Below are positions 52,388-61,494 of a DNA stretch of 64,000 bases, one piece after another; positions within the stretch are counted from its first letter, which is position 1, and every line of letters begins with the position of its first letter. The stretch is taken from positions 1 through 64,000 of the forward strand of contig CAIQRS010000025.1 of assembly GCA_903874275.1 (NCBI GenBank), read 5' to 3'. The notes beneath the pieces were generated by a model, which saw only the letters and a program-made list of their open reading frames with translations, had not been told where the DNA came from and did not search any database. The position numbers were made by a program, and so were the translations under genes. Source of the stretch: an uncultured Anaeromyxobacter sp. Lineage in GTDB: Bacteria; Myxococcota; Myxococcia; Myxococcales; Anaeromyxobacteraceae.

Positions 52388-53422
52388 GTGACTCACCACG
52401 GCAGGAGTCGGCGGCCGCCGAAGGGGGCGTTCACACTGAAGAGACTCCTGGTTCGGGCGCTGGGGCGGGAGACGAGTCCCCTTGGTTACGGCTGCGCCGC
52501 ATTGACCGCGGCCGGGTCGCGACGTGACGCCATCCGCGTGCTAGAGGCAGCCTTCGACGCAGGGATCCGTCACTTCGACGTGGCCCGCCTGTACGGCCAG
52601 GGAGTGGCAGAGGAAATCCTGGGAGAGTTCCTCGCCGGGAAGCGAGCCGAGGTGACCATCACGTCCAAGTTCGGGCTCGAGCCGGCCCCGGTCGTCGCCC
52701 GGGTTCCCTTCCTGCCCACCGTGAAGCGACTGCTCAAGTTGATCCCGGCAATCGATCGGAGGGTGCGCCGGACGGTATCTTCGATGACCGCCGCCGGCAG
52801 CTTCGACGTGGAGTCGGCACGGAGGAGCCTCGAGACCAGTCTTCGCATGCTGCGCACGGACTACCTCGACTGCTGGCTACTGCACGAGGCCGATGCGGAT
52901 GAGGCGAACAGGCCCGAACTCGTGGAGTTCCTGCTCGAGCGCCAGCGCGCCGGTCAGGTGCGTGCCTTCGGGCTGGGGAGCGCCTTCCAACGACTGGGTG
53001 GAGACTGCAGCCGCTTCCCCGGGTGCTTCCAGGTCTTCCAATTTGAGAACTCCGTGCTAGGGCGAGAACGGCGTCGCCTCGGGGGAGTGTTGGGAAGGGC
53101 CCTCATCACGCACAGTGCCCTGGCTCCGATGCCCCGCGCGCTGGAACACCTTGGGCGAAGCCCCGGCGCGGTGTCCAGATTCAACGGGGAGCACGGATTC
53201 GATCTCCGGTCGCCTCGGGATGTCGCCGCTCTCATGCTCGCGTGGGCCGTTCGGGACAATCCAGAGGGCGTCGTCCTGTTCGGATCCGGGTCCCCACACC
53301 ACGTTCGCGAGAACGTCGCGTTGCTGGACGACCCCCGCGTGACTCCCGCGGCGCTGTGGGGGTTTGAGGCCCTCTTCACTCCGGAAGCGGAGCCGAACCG
53401 CTCTTCCCCAGCTTCGCCTTGA
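52388..53422 (+). CDS. aldo/keto reductase
   Basis: 344 residues from a GTG. TIM-barrel AKR with the catalytic set D and Y in FDVARLYGQG, K in TITSKFGLE and H in CWLLHEADADE. The C-terminal NADP-binding part is LFGSGSPHHVRENVALL. It converges on the GMC gene and overlaps its 3' end by 47 nt. Possible role: reduction of a keto sugar or of an aldehyde made by that oxidase. Confidence 0.85.
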   Translation: MTHHGRSRRPPKGAFTLKRLLVRALGRETSPLGYGCAALTAAGSRRDAIRVLEAAFDAGIRHFDVARLYGQGVAEEILGEFLAGKRAEVTITSKFGLEPAPVVARVPFLPTVKRLLKLIPAIDRRVRRTVSSMTAAGSFDVESARRSLETSLRMLRTDYLDCWLLHEADADEANRPELVEFLLERQRAGQVRAFGLGSAFQRLGGDCSRFPGCFQVFQFENSVLGRERRRLGGVLGRALITHSALAPMPRALEHLGRSPGAVSRFNGEHGFDLRSPRDVAALMLAWAVRDNPEGVVLFGSGSPHHVRENVALLDDPRVTPAALWGFEALFTPEAEPNRSSPASP

Positions 53423-54980
53423 GGTGATCGGCGAGACGGATGGCGAGCGCCGTCATCGTGAAGACCGGGTTGGAGTGGCCGGAGGTCGGGAAGACGGAAG
53501 TGCTTGCCACGAACACGTTTTCGGCCTCGTGGAGCTTGCAATCGGAGTCGACGACGCCGGAAGCCGGGTCGGAGGACATGCGCGTCGTGCCGGCGGCGTG
53601 AAGGATGTCCCGGACCTGGGTCTTCCACGAGTCGTCGGTCGACTCCAGCCATGCGTGGTCGATGGAATGGTCCAGCCCGAGACGGGAGAACTCCGCGCGG
53701 CAAGCCCGAGAGATGGCCAGGAGGGAGCCCCGCTCAAGGTCGGTCAGCCTCCAGTCGACCCGGGCTCGGGGCATCCCGAGCCGGTCGACCTCATTGGTGA
53801 GCGTGACCCTGCTGTCGGGGTTGGGGGCCTGTTCCGAGATGACGCTCAGGCGGATCGCCGTGGGACGCATGAAGGCGGGGAGCGTGTAGCCCATGTGCCG
53901 TGCCCCGAAGCCCAGCACCTTGAACGGGTGGGCGGCGACATGCGCGACATCGGCCGCCCGAAGCTCCTTCCAGTCGCGGCTGGCCATGGCCCGGTACACG
54001 CGCACGATGCTGTCGACGACCGCGCCGTCGTCGTAGTCGTACACGATGCTCGCCGTCGCGTTGAGAGTGGCCTGGAGGCGCTGCTCATCTTCGGCGAGGC
54101 GGAACTTCTGGGCCCACCGCAAGGCCCCCACGTGGACGAGCTGCTCCAGCGCACCCATGGTGCCCTGGTGGGTCGCGCCGGGCATTTGGCAGCTCCCGAT
54201 CACGTGGTCCTGAAGGCATCGCCCGACCTGGTCGAATCCGTTTCCGAGGCCCCGCGGGTGGTGATTGCTCGACGCGAGCAGGAGGCGGGCGTTCTCGATC
54301 GCGCCGCCCGCGAGCACGACCGCCCTGGCGCGAAAGGAAAGCCTCTTGCCGGAGCGGGTGCGCGCCTCCACGGCCGCGACGGCGCGGCCGCTCGGCGAGC
54401 TGCACAGTTCGGTAACGGTCGCGCCGACGACCGCACGAACGCGATCCGACGTCGCGACCCGGTCGCGGTGCTCGCGGCCGACGAAGCGCTTTGGGCTGAA
54501 CACCGACAGCTGCGGCACGAGAAGCGCCGGGTCGAGGCCCAGGCCGTCGATGGTGAACGACCGCCTGTTCGACTCGTCGAATGCATCGACGGGTAGCCCG
54601 AAGAATTCCGACGCCCTGCGGTGGTAGGGGTCGAGCGCAGCGAAGGAGATCGGCCAGCCACTCAGGGGAACCCACCCCCGTCTCGCGAAGTCGCAGGCAT
54701 TGAGAGGGGTGCATTGACCAGCCCAGAGCTCGGAGGTGCCGCCGAATCCGCGCGTGCGCCCGAGCGAAGGGCTCAGGTATGGCAGGCCGGCGTTCTCCGT
54801 CTCGTTGAACTGGTTGGCTCCGCCGTCCCCGGACGCGGCGCCGCTCTCGAGGAGGAGGACGGACTGTCCGCCGTCGAGGAATTCGCGAACGACGGCGAGC
54901 CCTGCGATGCCGGCGCCAACGATGCAGATGTCCGCCTCGAGGTGTTCGCTCTCCTGAAGGCTTTCTGCTTCGATCAGCAT
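53376..54980 (-). CDS. GMC-family FAD oxidoreductase
   Basis: 534 residues from the ATG at 54980. FAD-binding ADICIVGAGIAGLAVVREFL, the GMC region TRGFGGTSELWAGQCTPLN, VVLAGGAIENARLLLAS, and the C-terminal HAAGTTRMSSDPASGVVD with FPTSGHSNPVFTMTALAIRL. No Tat or Sec signal is seen, so it is likely cytosolic. It resembles the sugar/polyol dehydrogenases found in polysaccharide loci. Tail-to-tail overlap with the aldo/keto reductase. Confidence 0.9.
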   Translation of the reverse strand: MLIEAESLQESEHLEADICIVGAGIAGLAVVREFLDGGQSVLLLESGAASGDGGANQFNETENAGLPYLSPSLGRTRGFGGTSELWAGQCTPLNACDFARRGWVPLSGWPISFAALDPYHRRASEFFGLPVDAFDESNRRSFTIDGLGLDPALLVPQLSVFSPKRFVGREHRDRVATSDRVRAVVGATVTELCSSPSGRAVAAVEARTRSGKRLSFRARAVVLAGGAIENARLLLASSNHHPRGLGNGFDQVGRCLQDHVIGSCQMPGATHQGTMGALEQLVHVGALRWAQKFRLAEDEQRLQATLNATASIVYDYDDGAVVDSIVRVYRAMASRDWKELRAADVAHVAAHPFKVLGFGARHMGYTLPAFMRPTAIRLSVISEQAPNPDSRVTLTNEVDRLGMPRARVDWRLTDLERGSLLAISRACRAEFSRLGLDHSIDHAWLESTDDSWKTQVRDILHAAGTTRMSSDPASGVVDSDCKLHEAENVFVASTSVFPTSGHSNPVFTMTALAIRLADHLKAKLGKSGSAPLPE

Positions 54981-55052
54981 CGGGGTGGGGCCTCCGGTGC
55001 AAGGGAACTGCGATTCAGAAAGCAGATGATACGATGGCCCGCGCACTCGCCG

Positions 55053-56249
55053 ATGAAGATCCTCCTCCTCAACCAGTTCTTCCCCCCCGACCTCGCCCCC
55101 ACCGGGCAGATGGCGGCCGATCTGGCGGAGGACCTGATAGCCACCGGCCACTCCGTCACCGTCGTCACCAGCCGTGGCGACTACCTCGGCGGAGAGAAGC
55201 GCGACGCCCGTTCCACCTGGCGTGGCATCGAGGTCCACCGGGTCGCGGCGACCTCCCTCGGCAAGAGCACCCTCGCCCACCGCGCCCTCGACTACGGCAG
55301 CTTCTACGCCTCCGCCGGCTGGGTGCTCCGCCGCCTCCCCCCGCCCGACGTCATCGTCGCCATGACCACGCCGCCCCTCATCGCGGCCGCGGCCCTGGGA
55401 GCACGCCGCAAGGGCACGAAGCTCGTCTACTGGGTGCAGGACCTCTACCCGGAGATCGCCGTCGCCTTCGGCGCCATCGGGGAGTCGGCCCTCCATACCC
55501 GGGCCATGGCCGCGGTCTCCCGCCGGGTCATGCAGGCCTCCGCCCAGGTCGTGGTCCTAGGCGAGGCTATGAAGGAGATGGCTGTCAACGCCGGGGCTGG
55601 CCGGGACCGGGTATCGGTCGTCCCCAACTGGGCAGACGGGAAGGTGGTCCGCTCGATCCCGCACGAGTCGAACCCCCTCCGCGAAGACCTGGCCCGGGGC
55701 GCCCGATTCGTCGTCCTCTACTCGGGCAACATCGGCCGGGCCCACGACGTGAGCACGATGGTCGGCGCCGCGCGAAAGCTCGCCGACCGCACCGACATCG
55801 CCTTCGTCTTCCAGGGGGAGGGGAACAAGCGGGCGGAACTGGAACTGGGCACCCGCGGTCTCCCCAACGTCCGCTTCGCGCCTTACCAGCCCCGGGAGCG
55901 GCTGGCCGAGTCCCTCTCGGCGGCCGACGTGCACCTGATAACGCTCTCACCCAACGTCCTGGGGCTGCTCGAGCCGTCCAAACTCTACGGCGTCATGGCG
56001 GCAGGGCGGGCGGCGCTCTACGTGGGTCCGGACCGGGCGGAGGTGGCGAAGACCATCGCGGCCGAGCGGGTGGGCGCCTGCGTGGCCAACGGCGACGTGG
56101 ACGGGCTCGTGGAGGCCATCACCCGCCGTGCGGCCGAGCCTGCCCTCTGCCTCGAAGAGGGGGCCCGGGCCCGCCAGGCCTTCGACCGCTCCTACTCCCG
56201 CCCCCACCGCACCGCCCATTTCGCCACGATTCTCGCGTCACTTTCCTGA
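55053..56249 (+). CDS. GT4-family glycosyltransferase (WbuB-like)
   Basis: 398 residues from the ATG at 55053. KILLLNQFFPPDLAPTGQMA is the typical WbuB-type start; the linker VYWVQDLYPEIAVAFGAIG and donor-domain motifs FVVLYSGNIGRAHDVSTMV and LLEPSKLYGVMAAGRAALYV (E-P-S-K) follow. WbuB enzymes add the second sugar to a lipid-linked GlcNAc/FucNAc, which suits the WecA-like gene next to it. Confidence 0.9.
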   Translation: MKILLLNQFFPPDLAPTGQMAADLAEDLIATGHSVTVVTSRGDYLGGEKRDARSTWRGIEVHRVAATSLGKSTLAHRALDYGSFYASAGWVLRRLPPPDVIVAMTTPPLIAAAALGARRKGTKLVYWVQDLYPEIAVAFGAIGESALHTRAMAAVSRRVMQASAQVVVLGEAMKEMAVNAGAGRDRVSVVPNWADGKVVRSIPHESNPLREDLARGARFVVLYSGNIGRAHDVSTMVGAARKLADRTDIAFVFQGEGNKRAELELGTRGLPNVRFAPYQPRERLAESLSAADVHLITLSPNVLGLLEPSKLYGVMAAGRAALYVGPDRAEVAKTIAAERVGACVANGDVDGLVEAITRRAAEPALCLEEGARARQAFDRSYSRPHRTAHFATILASLS

Positions 56250-56372
56250 CCGTCTCTCGTCCACTGCCCCCGTCCACGTCCCTATCGGGTGACACCCGCG
56301 CAAGGGATCTGGCCCCCGTCCCCCCCCGTGCCATACTCTTCCCTCAACCCCGGGGGGGGAGGTCGCACACAC

Positions 56373-57857
56373 TTGCAGACGGTCGTCGTCGCATTTTTCA
56401 TCTCGCTCACCGTCGCGCTCCTGCTCACCCCCCTCGTCCGTGGTGCGGCCGTCCGCTTCGGCGTGCTCGACCACGCCCTCACCTCCCGGAAGATCCACGG
56501 CAGGCCCGTCCCCCGCCTGGGCGGGGTGGCCATCGTGGTCGCCTTCTTCACCCCCCTCGTCGCCCTCTTCTTCTTCGACACCGGGGTGGGGCGGCTCCTC
56601 TGGGGCCAGCCGCAGCGGGCCCTGGCCCTCATCCTGGGCGGCCTCGCCATCGCGGCGCTGGGCACCTTCGACGACCTGAAGGGCTCCGGCGCGCGCATCA
56701 AGTTCTCCGTCCAACTCCTGGTCGCGGCACTCATGTGGTTCGCCGATTACCGGGCCGACACCATCGCCACCCCCTTCGGCACCTTCGGCCTGGGGGTCTT
56801 CGGCTTCCCGCTCACCGTCCTCTGGATCGTGGGGGTCACGAACGCCCTCAACCTCATCGACGGGCTCGACGGGCTCGCCACCGGCATCGCGCTCGCCGCC
56901 ACGGGGACCATCTTCTGGGTGGCCTTGAACAACGGCCGCCCGCTCATGGCCCTCTTCATGGCCTGCCTGGCGGGCGGGCTGCTCGGCTTCCTGCGCTACA
57001 ACTTCCACCCGGCGTCGATCTTCATGGGGGACTCGGGGAGCCTCTTCGTGGGGTTCATCCTGGCCACCACGGCGCTCGAGACCCACGAGAAGACCACCAC
57101 GGCGGTCTCCCTGCTCGTCCCCATCGTGGCGCTGGGGCTCCCCATCGGCGACACGCTGCTCGCCATGACCCGGCGGATGGTCCGTGGGCAGCCGATCTTC
57201 TCCTCCGACGCGGGCCACATCCACCACCGGCTCATGGCCCGCGGCCTCTCCCACCGGGCCACCGTGCTCGCCCTCTACGGCATCGCCATCGTGCTGGGCG
57301 GGGTGGCGGTAGCGCTCTTCCACTCCGACGCCGAGCAGACCATCGCCTACGCGGGAGCGGTCGTCGCCATCGCGGTCATGCTGCTCGTGACCGCGGGGTA
57401 CGTGCCGTTCAACCGGACGCGGCAGCTCTTCTCCGACCGCAAGAACAACCTGGCCATGCGGGCGACGGTGCGGCGGGCGGGCGAGCTGCTCCGCCACGCC
57501 GAGGACCCGCAGGGCATCTGGAACGTGGTCCAGGGGGCCGTGCCTGCCCTTCAGGCGAGTTGCGCGGCGCTCAAGGTGGTGGCGCGCAACGGAACCGTGA
57601 AGACCTGCGAGTTCTCCTGGGGGTTCGACGAGGCGCCGGTGACGGTGCTGCGGGTCCGCTTCAGCCTGCTCGGGGAGAGGCCGGACGACGGGGGGCTCGA
57701 GCTGGGGTTCACGGACGGCCGGCGCACCGTGGACCGGGACACGGAGATCGCGGTGGAGTTGCTCTGCGAGCACGTGTACGCGGCGGTGCAGAGGATCGCC
57801 GCGAAGCACGAGGCGGAGACGACGGGGAGCAGGAAGCTCTTGCAGTTCAGGAGGTAG
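56373..57857 (+). CDS. WecA/MraY-family initiating glycosyl-1-phosphate transferase with C-terminal extension
   Basis: 494 residues from a TTG at 56373 with GGAGGT 10 nt upstream; an ATG at 56289 would add an unlikely Pro-rich leader. About ten membrane segments. Conserved sites: GTFDDLKG (DD motif), NALNLIDGLDGLATG, FMGDSGSLFVGF and AGHIHHRLMARG. It should start the repeat unit on undecaprenyl phosphate. The last ~130 residues (TRQLFSDRKNNLAMRATVRR on) are soluble and absent from standard WecA; they may bind a regulator. Confidence 0.9.
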   Translation: MQTVVVAFFISLTVALLLTPLVRGAAVRFGVLDHALTSRKIHGRPVPRLGGVAIVVAFFTPLVALFFFDTGVGRLLWGQPQRALALILGGLAIAALGTFDDLKGSGARIKFSVQLLVAALMWFADYRADTIATPFGTFGLGVFGFPLTVLWIVGVTNALNLIDGLDGLATGIALAATGTIFWVALNNGRPLMALFMACLAGGLLGFLRYNFHPASIFMGDSGSLFVGFILATTALETHEKTTTAVSLLVPIVALGLPIGDTLLAMTRRMVRGQPIFSSDAGHIHHRLMARGLSHRATVLALYGIAIVLGGVAVALFHSDAEQTIAYAGAVVAIAVMLLVTAGYVPFNRTRQLFSDRKNNLAMRATVRRAGELLRHAEDPQGIWNVVQGAVPALQASCAALKVVARNGTVKTCEFSWGFDEAPVTVLRVRFSLLGERPDDGGLELGFTDGRRTVDRDTEIAVELLCEHVYAAVQRIAAKHEAETTGSRKLLQFRR

Positions 57858-57868
57858 GGGGGCGGGAG

Positions 57869-57940
57869 ATGCGGGGCCACAAGATGGAGGCCACCCCCGG
57901 CGCGCTCTGTGCAATTCTGATCGGCCCCGCGAGCGGGTGA
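57869..57940 (+). CDS. possible 23-codon peptide upstream of the HprK-like kinase
   Basis: An ATG at 57869 opens 23 codons (MRGHKMEATPGALCAILIGP..., ending at TGA 57938-57940) 4 nt before the kinase start. A GGGAG run touches the ATG. With one cysteine and a hydrophobic end it could be a leader peptide or a small substrate, but it may also be chance. No homology is recognised. Confidence 0.2.
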   Translation: MRGHKMEATPGALCAILIGPASG

Positions 57941-57944
57941 GCGG

Positions 57945-58913
57945 TTGCGCTTCCGGTTTCACCACCTCCACGTCGAGCTGAGAGGCGCCGGTCCGGCGCT
58001 GGACGCCGCCCGCACCCTTTTTGGCGGATTCCCCTCGATCGACGCATCCGGGGAGGCCGACCTCGTCGTGAACCTTCGCCCGGCCGCGGCGACGCCGCGC
58101 CTTCCTTCACCGTCCGACTTCTTCCACGGGACGATCGACTGCCACGCAGTTGGGGACGATGTGATCCTCTCCGATGGATTCTCCCGATCCCGCGTCCACG
58201 GAGGCGGACGACTCGTCGAAATCGATGTGGCCGACGAGTCCCTGGGCGATCTCCACATGTTCGCGCAGGTCTTCCTCCTCATCTCGATCGTCCTGGCGCT
58301 CCGGTGGAGGCACCTCTTCCACGTACATGCCGGGGCCCTCGTCTCGCCGAGCGGCGCGGGGATCCTCGTGACAGGCACGGCCGGGGCGGGCAAGAGCACG
58401 CTCTCCTTGGCCCTGCTGGAGGCTGGATGCTCCTACCTGGGCGACGACGCGGTGTTCCTCACGGTCCGCGACGACGGACCTGTTGTCCTCTCCCTCCCGC
58501 GGCCCTTCCACGTCGCGCCCCAGACCATTGCCGCCTTCCCGCGGATCGCCCCCTTCGTCGGGTCGATCCTGCCCAACGGGAAGAAGTGGAACCTCGACGC
58601 CCGCGCGACCTGGCCTGGCCGGGAGCGGGAGGAGATCGTCGCGCCCGACGTGCTCCTCCTCCCGGAGGTGGCCGATCGCGAAGAGACGGAGGTGCAGCCA
58701 CTCGGAGCATCGGTGGGGCTGGGCGCACTCCTCGAGTCGAGCACCTACGTCGTCGTCGACGACCTGCCGGCCCGCAGCGCCCACCTGGATGCCCTGCGAC
58801 GACTGGCCGACGGAGCAAAGGCCTACCGGGTCAAACTCGGGGCCGACCTCCTCCATGCTCCGGTGCGGACCGCGAACCGGATCCTCTCGGCCGTCGGGGC
58901 CGAAACGGGATAG
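57945..58913 (+). CDS. HPr kinase-like (HprK-related) P-loop kinase
   Basis: 322 residues from a TTG at 57945. The C-terminal kinase core has LRWRHLFHVHAGALVSPSGA, Walker A GTAGAGKST (144-152, K150) and CSYLGDDAVFLTV, the pattern of HprK-related kinases, including those linked to RiPP clusters (lasso peptide modifying kinases, PqqD-associated kinases). It lacks the HPr-kinase N-terminal domain, and no HPr gene is near. The next gene, a radical SAM enzyme, starts 42 nt downstream after a small hairpin (58920-58934). Confidence 0.8.
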   Translation: MRFRFHHLHVELRGAGPALDAARTLFGGFPSIDASGEADLVVNLRPAAATPRLPSPSDFFHGTIDCHAVGDDVILSDGFSRSRVHGGGRLVEIDVADESLGDLHMFAQVFLLISIVLALRWRHLFHVHAGALVSPSGAGILVTGTAGAGKSTLSLALLEAGCSYLGDDAVFLTVRDDGPVVLSLPRPFHVAPQTIAAFPRIAPFVGSILPNGKKWNLDARATWPGREREEIVAPDVLLLPEVADREETEVQPLGASVGLGALLESSTYVVVDDLPARSAHLDALRRLADGAKAYRVKLGADLLHAPVRTANRILSAVGAETG

Positions 58914-58955
58914 CATCCTCGGCTCGCCGAGCCGCACCTCCCTGGGGGAACCCCG

Positions 58956-59972
58956 TTGTCCACCTGGATCGCCTTCCACGTCACCGAACGCTGCGGGCTC
59001 ACCTGCCTGCACTGTCTGCGCGACCCCGGGAAGGTTCCCTCCGAGCTCCCCCTCGACCTCGTGGAGCGGCTCCTGGACGAGGCGCGCGCGCTCCATGGCA
59101 TCCGGCATGCCGGCTTCACGGGCGGTGACCCGCTGCTCTGGCCGCATCTCCAGGGCGCGATCGACGCCGTCGTGAAGCGCTCCTTCACCTGGCACCTGGT
59201 CTCGAGCGGGATGGGGTTCGAGCGGCTGCTCGCCATGCTCGACGCGGATCCGGCTCGCCAGGCGGCGCTGCGGACCGTGGACTTCTCGCTGGACGGTGCG
59301 ACGGAGGCGAGCCACGACGCCATCCGGGGGAAGGGGAGCTGGCGGGCGCTCATGACGGCGGTGGCGGGCTGCACGGCTCGCGGGATCCCCTTCGAGCTGC
59401 AGGCCACCCTGCACGCGCGCAACCAGGCCGAGCTGGAGGCCATCGGGCTGCTCGCTGGAGAGCTGGGAGCAAAGAAGGTCGGGCTGGCGATGATGAGCGC
59501 GACGGGGAATCCCGGGGACCGGGAGCTCTACCTGGCGCCGGATGCCTGGGACCGGATCGCCGACCGCATCGAGAGGCTCTCCACGCTTCTCACCACGACG
59601 GTGGTCTCGTTCGACGGTTTCCGGCGCGGCGACCGGTTCCACGTCTGCGAGCCCTTCCGGAGCGTCGTGCTCCACGTGACGCCGGAGGGGAAGCTGAACC
59701 TGTGCTGCAACCACTCCGGGATCGCGGGGCGTGACGAGGACGTCGTGGCCGACCTGCGGACCACGAGCCTCGTCGATGCGCACCGGGCCCTCCTCGGATT
59801 GATCCATCGGCTGGAGCGCGAGCGGCTCGACGAGATCGCCGCTTCACCCGGCGCGTCTCCCGGCTGGGACGACTTCCCGTGCAACCGTTGCCTGAAGCGT
59901 CTCGGAAAGCCTTACTGGATCGAGGGCGGGAGCGCAGGGCCCCGGCCGGGAGGGGCGGCCGGCGGTGGGTGA
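58956..59972 (+). CDS. radical SAM protein with C-terminal auxiliary cysteines (copy 1)
   Basis: 338 residues from a TTG at 58956. The radical SAM motif is C13-x3-C17-x2-C20 (RCGLTCLHC), then HAGFTGGDPLLW (GGDP in the place of GGE). The C-terminal part has C231, C250-C251 (LNLCCNHSG), C309 and C312 (PCNRC), which look like ligands for a SPASM/twitch-type auxiliary Fe-S cluster. It overlaps the acyltransferase gene by 8 nt. A close paralogue begins at 63137. Substrate unknown; peptide modification is inferred from neighbours. Confidence 0.85.
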   Translation: MSTWIAFHVTERCGLTCLHCLRDPGKVPSELPLDLVERLLDEARALHGIRHAGFTGGDPLLWPHLQGAIDAVVKRSFTWHLVSSGMGFERLLAMLDADPARQAALRTVDFSLDGATEASHDAIRGKGSWRALMTAVAGCTARGIPFELQATLHARNQAELEAIGLLAGELGAKKVGLAMMSATGNPGDRELYLAPDAWDRIADRIERLSTLLTTTVVSFDGFRRGDRFHVCEPFRSVVLHVTPEGKLNLCCNHSGIAGRDEDVVADLRTTSLVDAHRALLGLIHRLERERLDEIAASPGASPGWDDFPCNRCLKRLGKPYWIEGGSAGPRPGGAAGGG

Positions 59973-61065
59973 GGGGGCGCCGCGCGCGCCCGTGCACTTC
60001 CCCGGCCTGAACGAGATCCGGGGCATCACGGCGCTCGCCATCGTCGTCTCGCACGTGAACGCCAGCATGGGGCTCTTCGGCCTCGAGTCGCGGGCGTACG
60101 GCATGGTCGGGATGGCCGGATTCCGGGTGTGGGTCTTCTTCGCGCTGAGCGGATTCCTCAACACCTACTTCCTGCTCGCCGAGAAGGAGCGATCCGGAAG
60201 CGTCGATCTCCGCCGGTTCCACGTTCGCCGCGCCCTGCGGATCTGGCCGGTCTACTTCCTGGCCATCGGTGTCGCGGTGTTGCTTGCCGTCGTCGGGGTC
60301 GAGCCGATCCCGGAACCGGTTCCGATCACGCTGGCCAGCTACGGACTCATGGTTCCGAACCTGGCCTATGCCCTGGGACTGAAATGGTGGCCGGTGGCCC
60401 AGCTCTGGGCGGTCGGCGTCCTGGAGCAGTTCTCCTGGTTCTGGCCAGGGGTCGTGAAGCGGAGCGGGAACGTCCTCCGCGCGGCTCTGGTCGTGGTCGT
60501 CGTCTACCTCGTCGTGAAGGCGCTGGCCTGGAGGTCGGGTTCGAGCGAGGCCTATCAACTCGTCCGCATGGCTGGCTTCGACGCCATGGCGCTGGGAGCG
60601 ATCGGGGCGGTGCTGGTCCGGAGGCAGAGTCCTGCCCTTCGCCTGGTATTCTCGAAGCCGGTCCAGGTCGCTGCCTGGGCCTTCGTCGCCTGGGGGATCC
60701 TGGTCGGGCCGCTTCACCTGGCGTCGGTGGTGGATGCCGAGATCCACGCACTGGTCGTGACCGTCCTGATCCTGAACGTCGCGTGCAACCCTCGGGCGAT
60801 CGTCACCATCCGGAGCCGGGTTCTCGACCGACTGGGGCGGGTTTCGTACGAACTCTATGGGTTTCACATGATCGTCGTGTTCCTCGTCGCGCGGGGCGGA
60901 GGGGGGCTCTTCGGAAAACTGGGCGGGGGGGGGCTTGCCCACCTCGCTGTCCAGGCCGCGTGCCTCGTGGCGTCGGTGCTCGTGGCCGCGGCGGCCCGGC
61001 GCCTCCTCGCGGGGCCAATCGGCAGGATCCGGGCGCGGCTGGAGCGCGTTCCGCTGCCGACTTGA
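59965..61065 (+). CDS. membrane acyltransferase (acyltransferase 3 / OafA type)
   Basis: 366 residues from a GTG at 59965. About ten membrane segments. GLNEIRGITALAIVVSHVNA (HxN variant of the usual H), FFALSGFLNTYFLLAEKE and LRRFHVRRALRIWPVYFLAI are the AT3 family marks. Such enzymes O-acylate surface glycans or small molecules. Coupled by overlap to the radical SAM gene, so its target may be that system's product or the polysaccharide. Confidence 0.85.
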   Translation: MGEGAPRAPVHFPGLNEIRGITALAIVVSHVNASMGLFGLESRAYGMVGMAGFRVWVFFALSGFLNTYFLLAEKERSGSVDLRRFHVRRALRIWPVYFLAIGVAVLLAVVGVEPIPEPVPITLASYGLMVPNLAYALGLKWWPVAQLWAVGVLEQFSWFWPGVVKRSGNVLRAALVVVVVYLVVKALAWRSGSSEAYQLVRMAGFDAMALGAIGAVLVRRQSPALRLVFSKPVQVAAWAFVAWGILVGPLHLASVVDAEIHALVVTVLILNVACNPRAIVTIRSRVLDRLGRVSYELYGFHMIVVFLVARGGGGLFGKLGGGGLAHLAVQAACLVASVLVAAAARRLLAGPIGRIRARLERVPLPT

Positions 61066-61262
61066 TCTGGCGAGAGCAAGATCGAGCAGTCCACTCCAGT
61101 TTGCCCTGTGGTCCGCGACCGACCTGCCCCGACAGGGCCGAATCGAACTTCGTGGAACTGCCGGGTGGTGTGCTAATGGTTGACTCCGGGGTGCCTCTGC
61201 TTTTCACAGGGCAGTGGGCCCAATTGAACAGGGTCGGCTGTCGGCCGAAGGGGTGTGCAGAG

Positions 61263-61445
61263 ATGAACGACGCAGCGAAGAAGCCTTCCGAAGGGCAGCC
61301 CGATTCCCGCTCGACCGGGTGTCGTCCAGCCTACGAGCCGCCGCGACTCGAGAAGCGCCGCGCCCTGGTCCGGGCCACGCTGTTCTCGGGGCAGTCGTCC
61401 CAGACGAACGCGGGTGGCTTGATCGCCAACCAAGCCGGGACCTAG
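61263..61445 (+). CDS. 60-residue peptide with YxxPxL leader motif, candidate RiPP precursor
   Basis: 60 residues from the ATG at 61263 (AAGGGG 10 nt upstream). The N-terminal half is charged and polar and ends in AYEPPRLEKRRALVRAT; YEPPRL fits the YxxPxL motif by which RiPP leaders bind their recognition elements. The C-terminal 21 residues (LFSGQSSQTNAGGLIANQAG then T) are rich in Ser, Gly, Asn, Gln and Thr. The one Cys is in the leader part. It lies between an acyltransferase and a lipoprotein gene and between two radical SAM genes. No strict match to a known precursor class is seen. Confidence 0.5.
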   Translation: MNDAAKKPSEGQPDSRSTGCRPAYEPPRLEKRRALVRATLFSGQSSQTNAGGLIANQAGT

Positions 61446-61494
61446 CCCTCCAGGCTTGGCCGTCGCACCGTTCACTCAGCATCGGAGTCTTGCC

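Noticed and set aside
61263-61445. Lasso peptide precursor
   Set aside because: The YxxPxL-like leader fits, but the likely core has no Asp or Glu at position 7-9 for the macrolactam ring and no asparagine-synthetase-type cyclase or B-protein gene is seen in the window.
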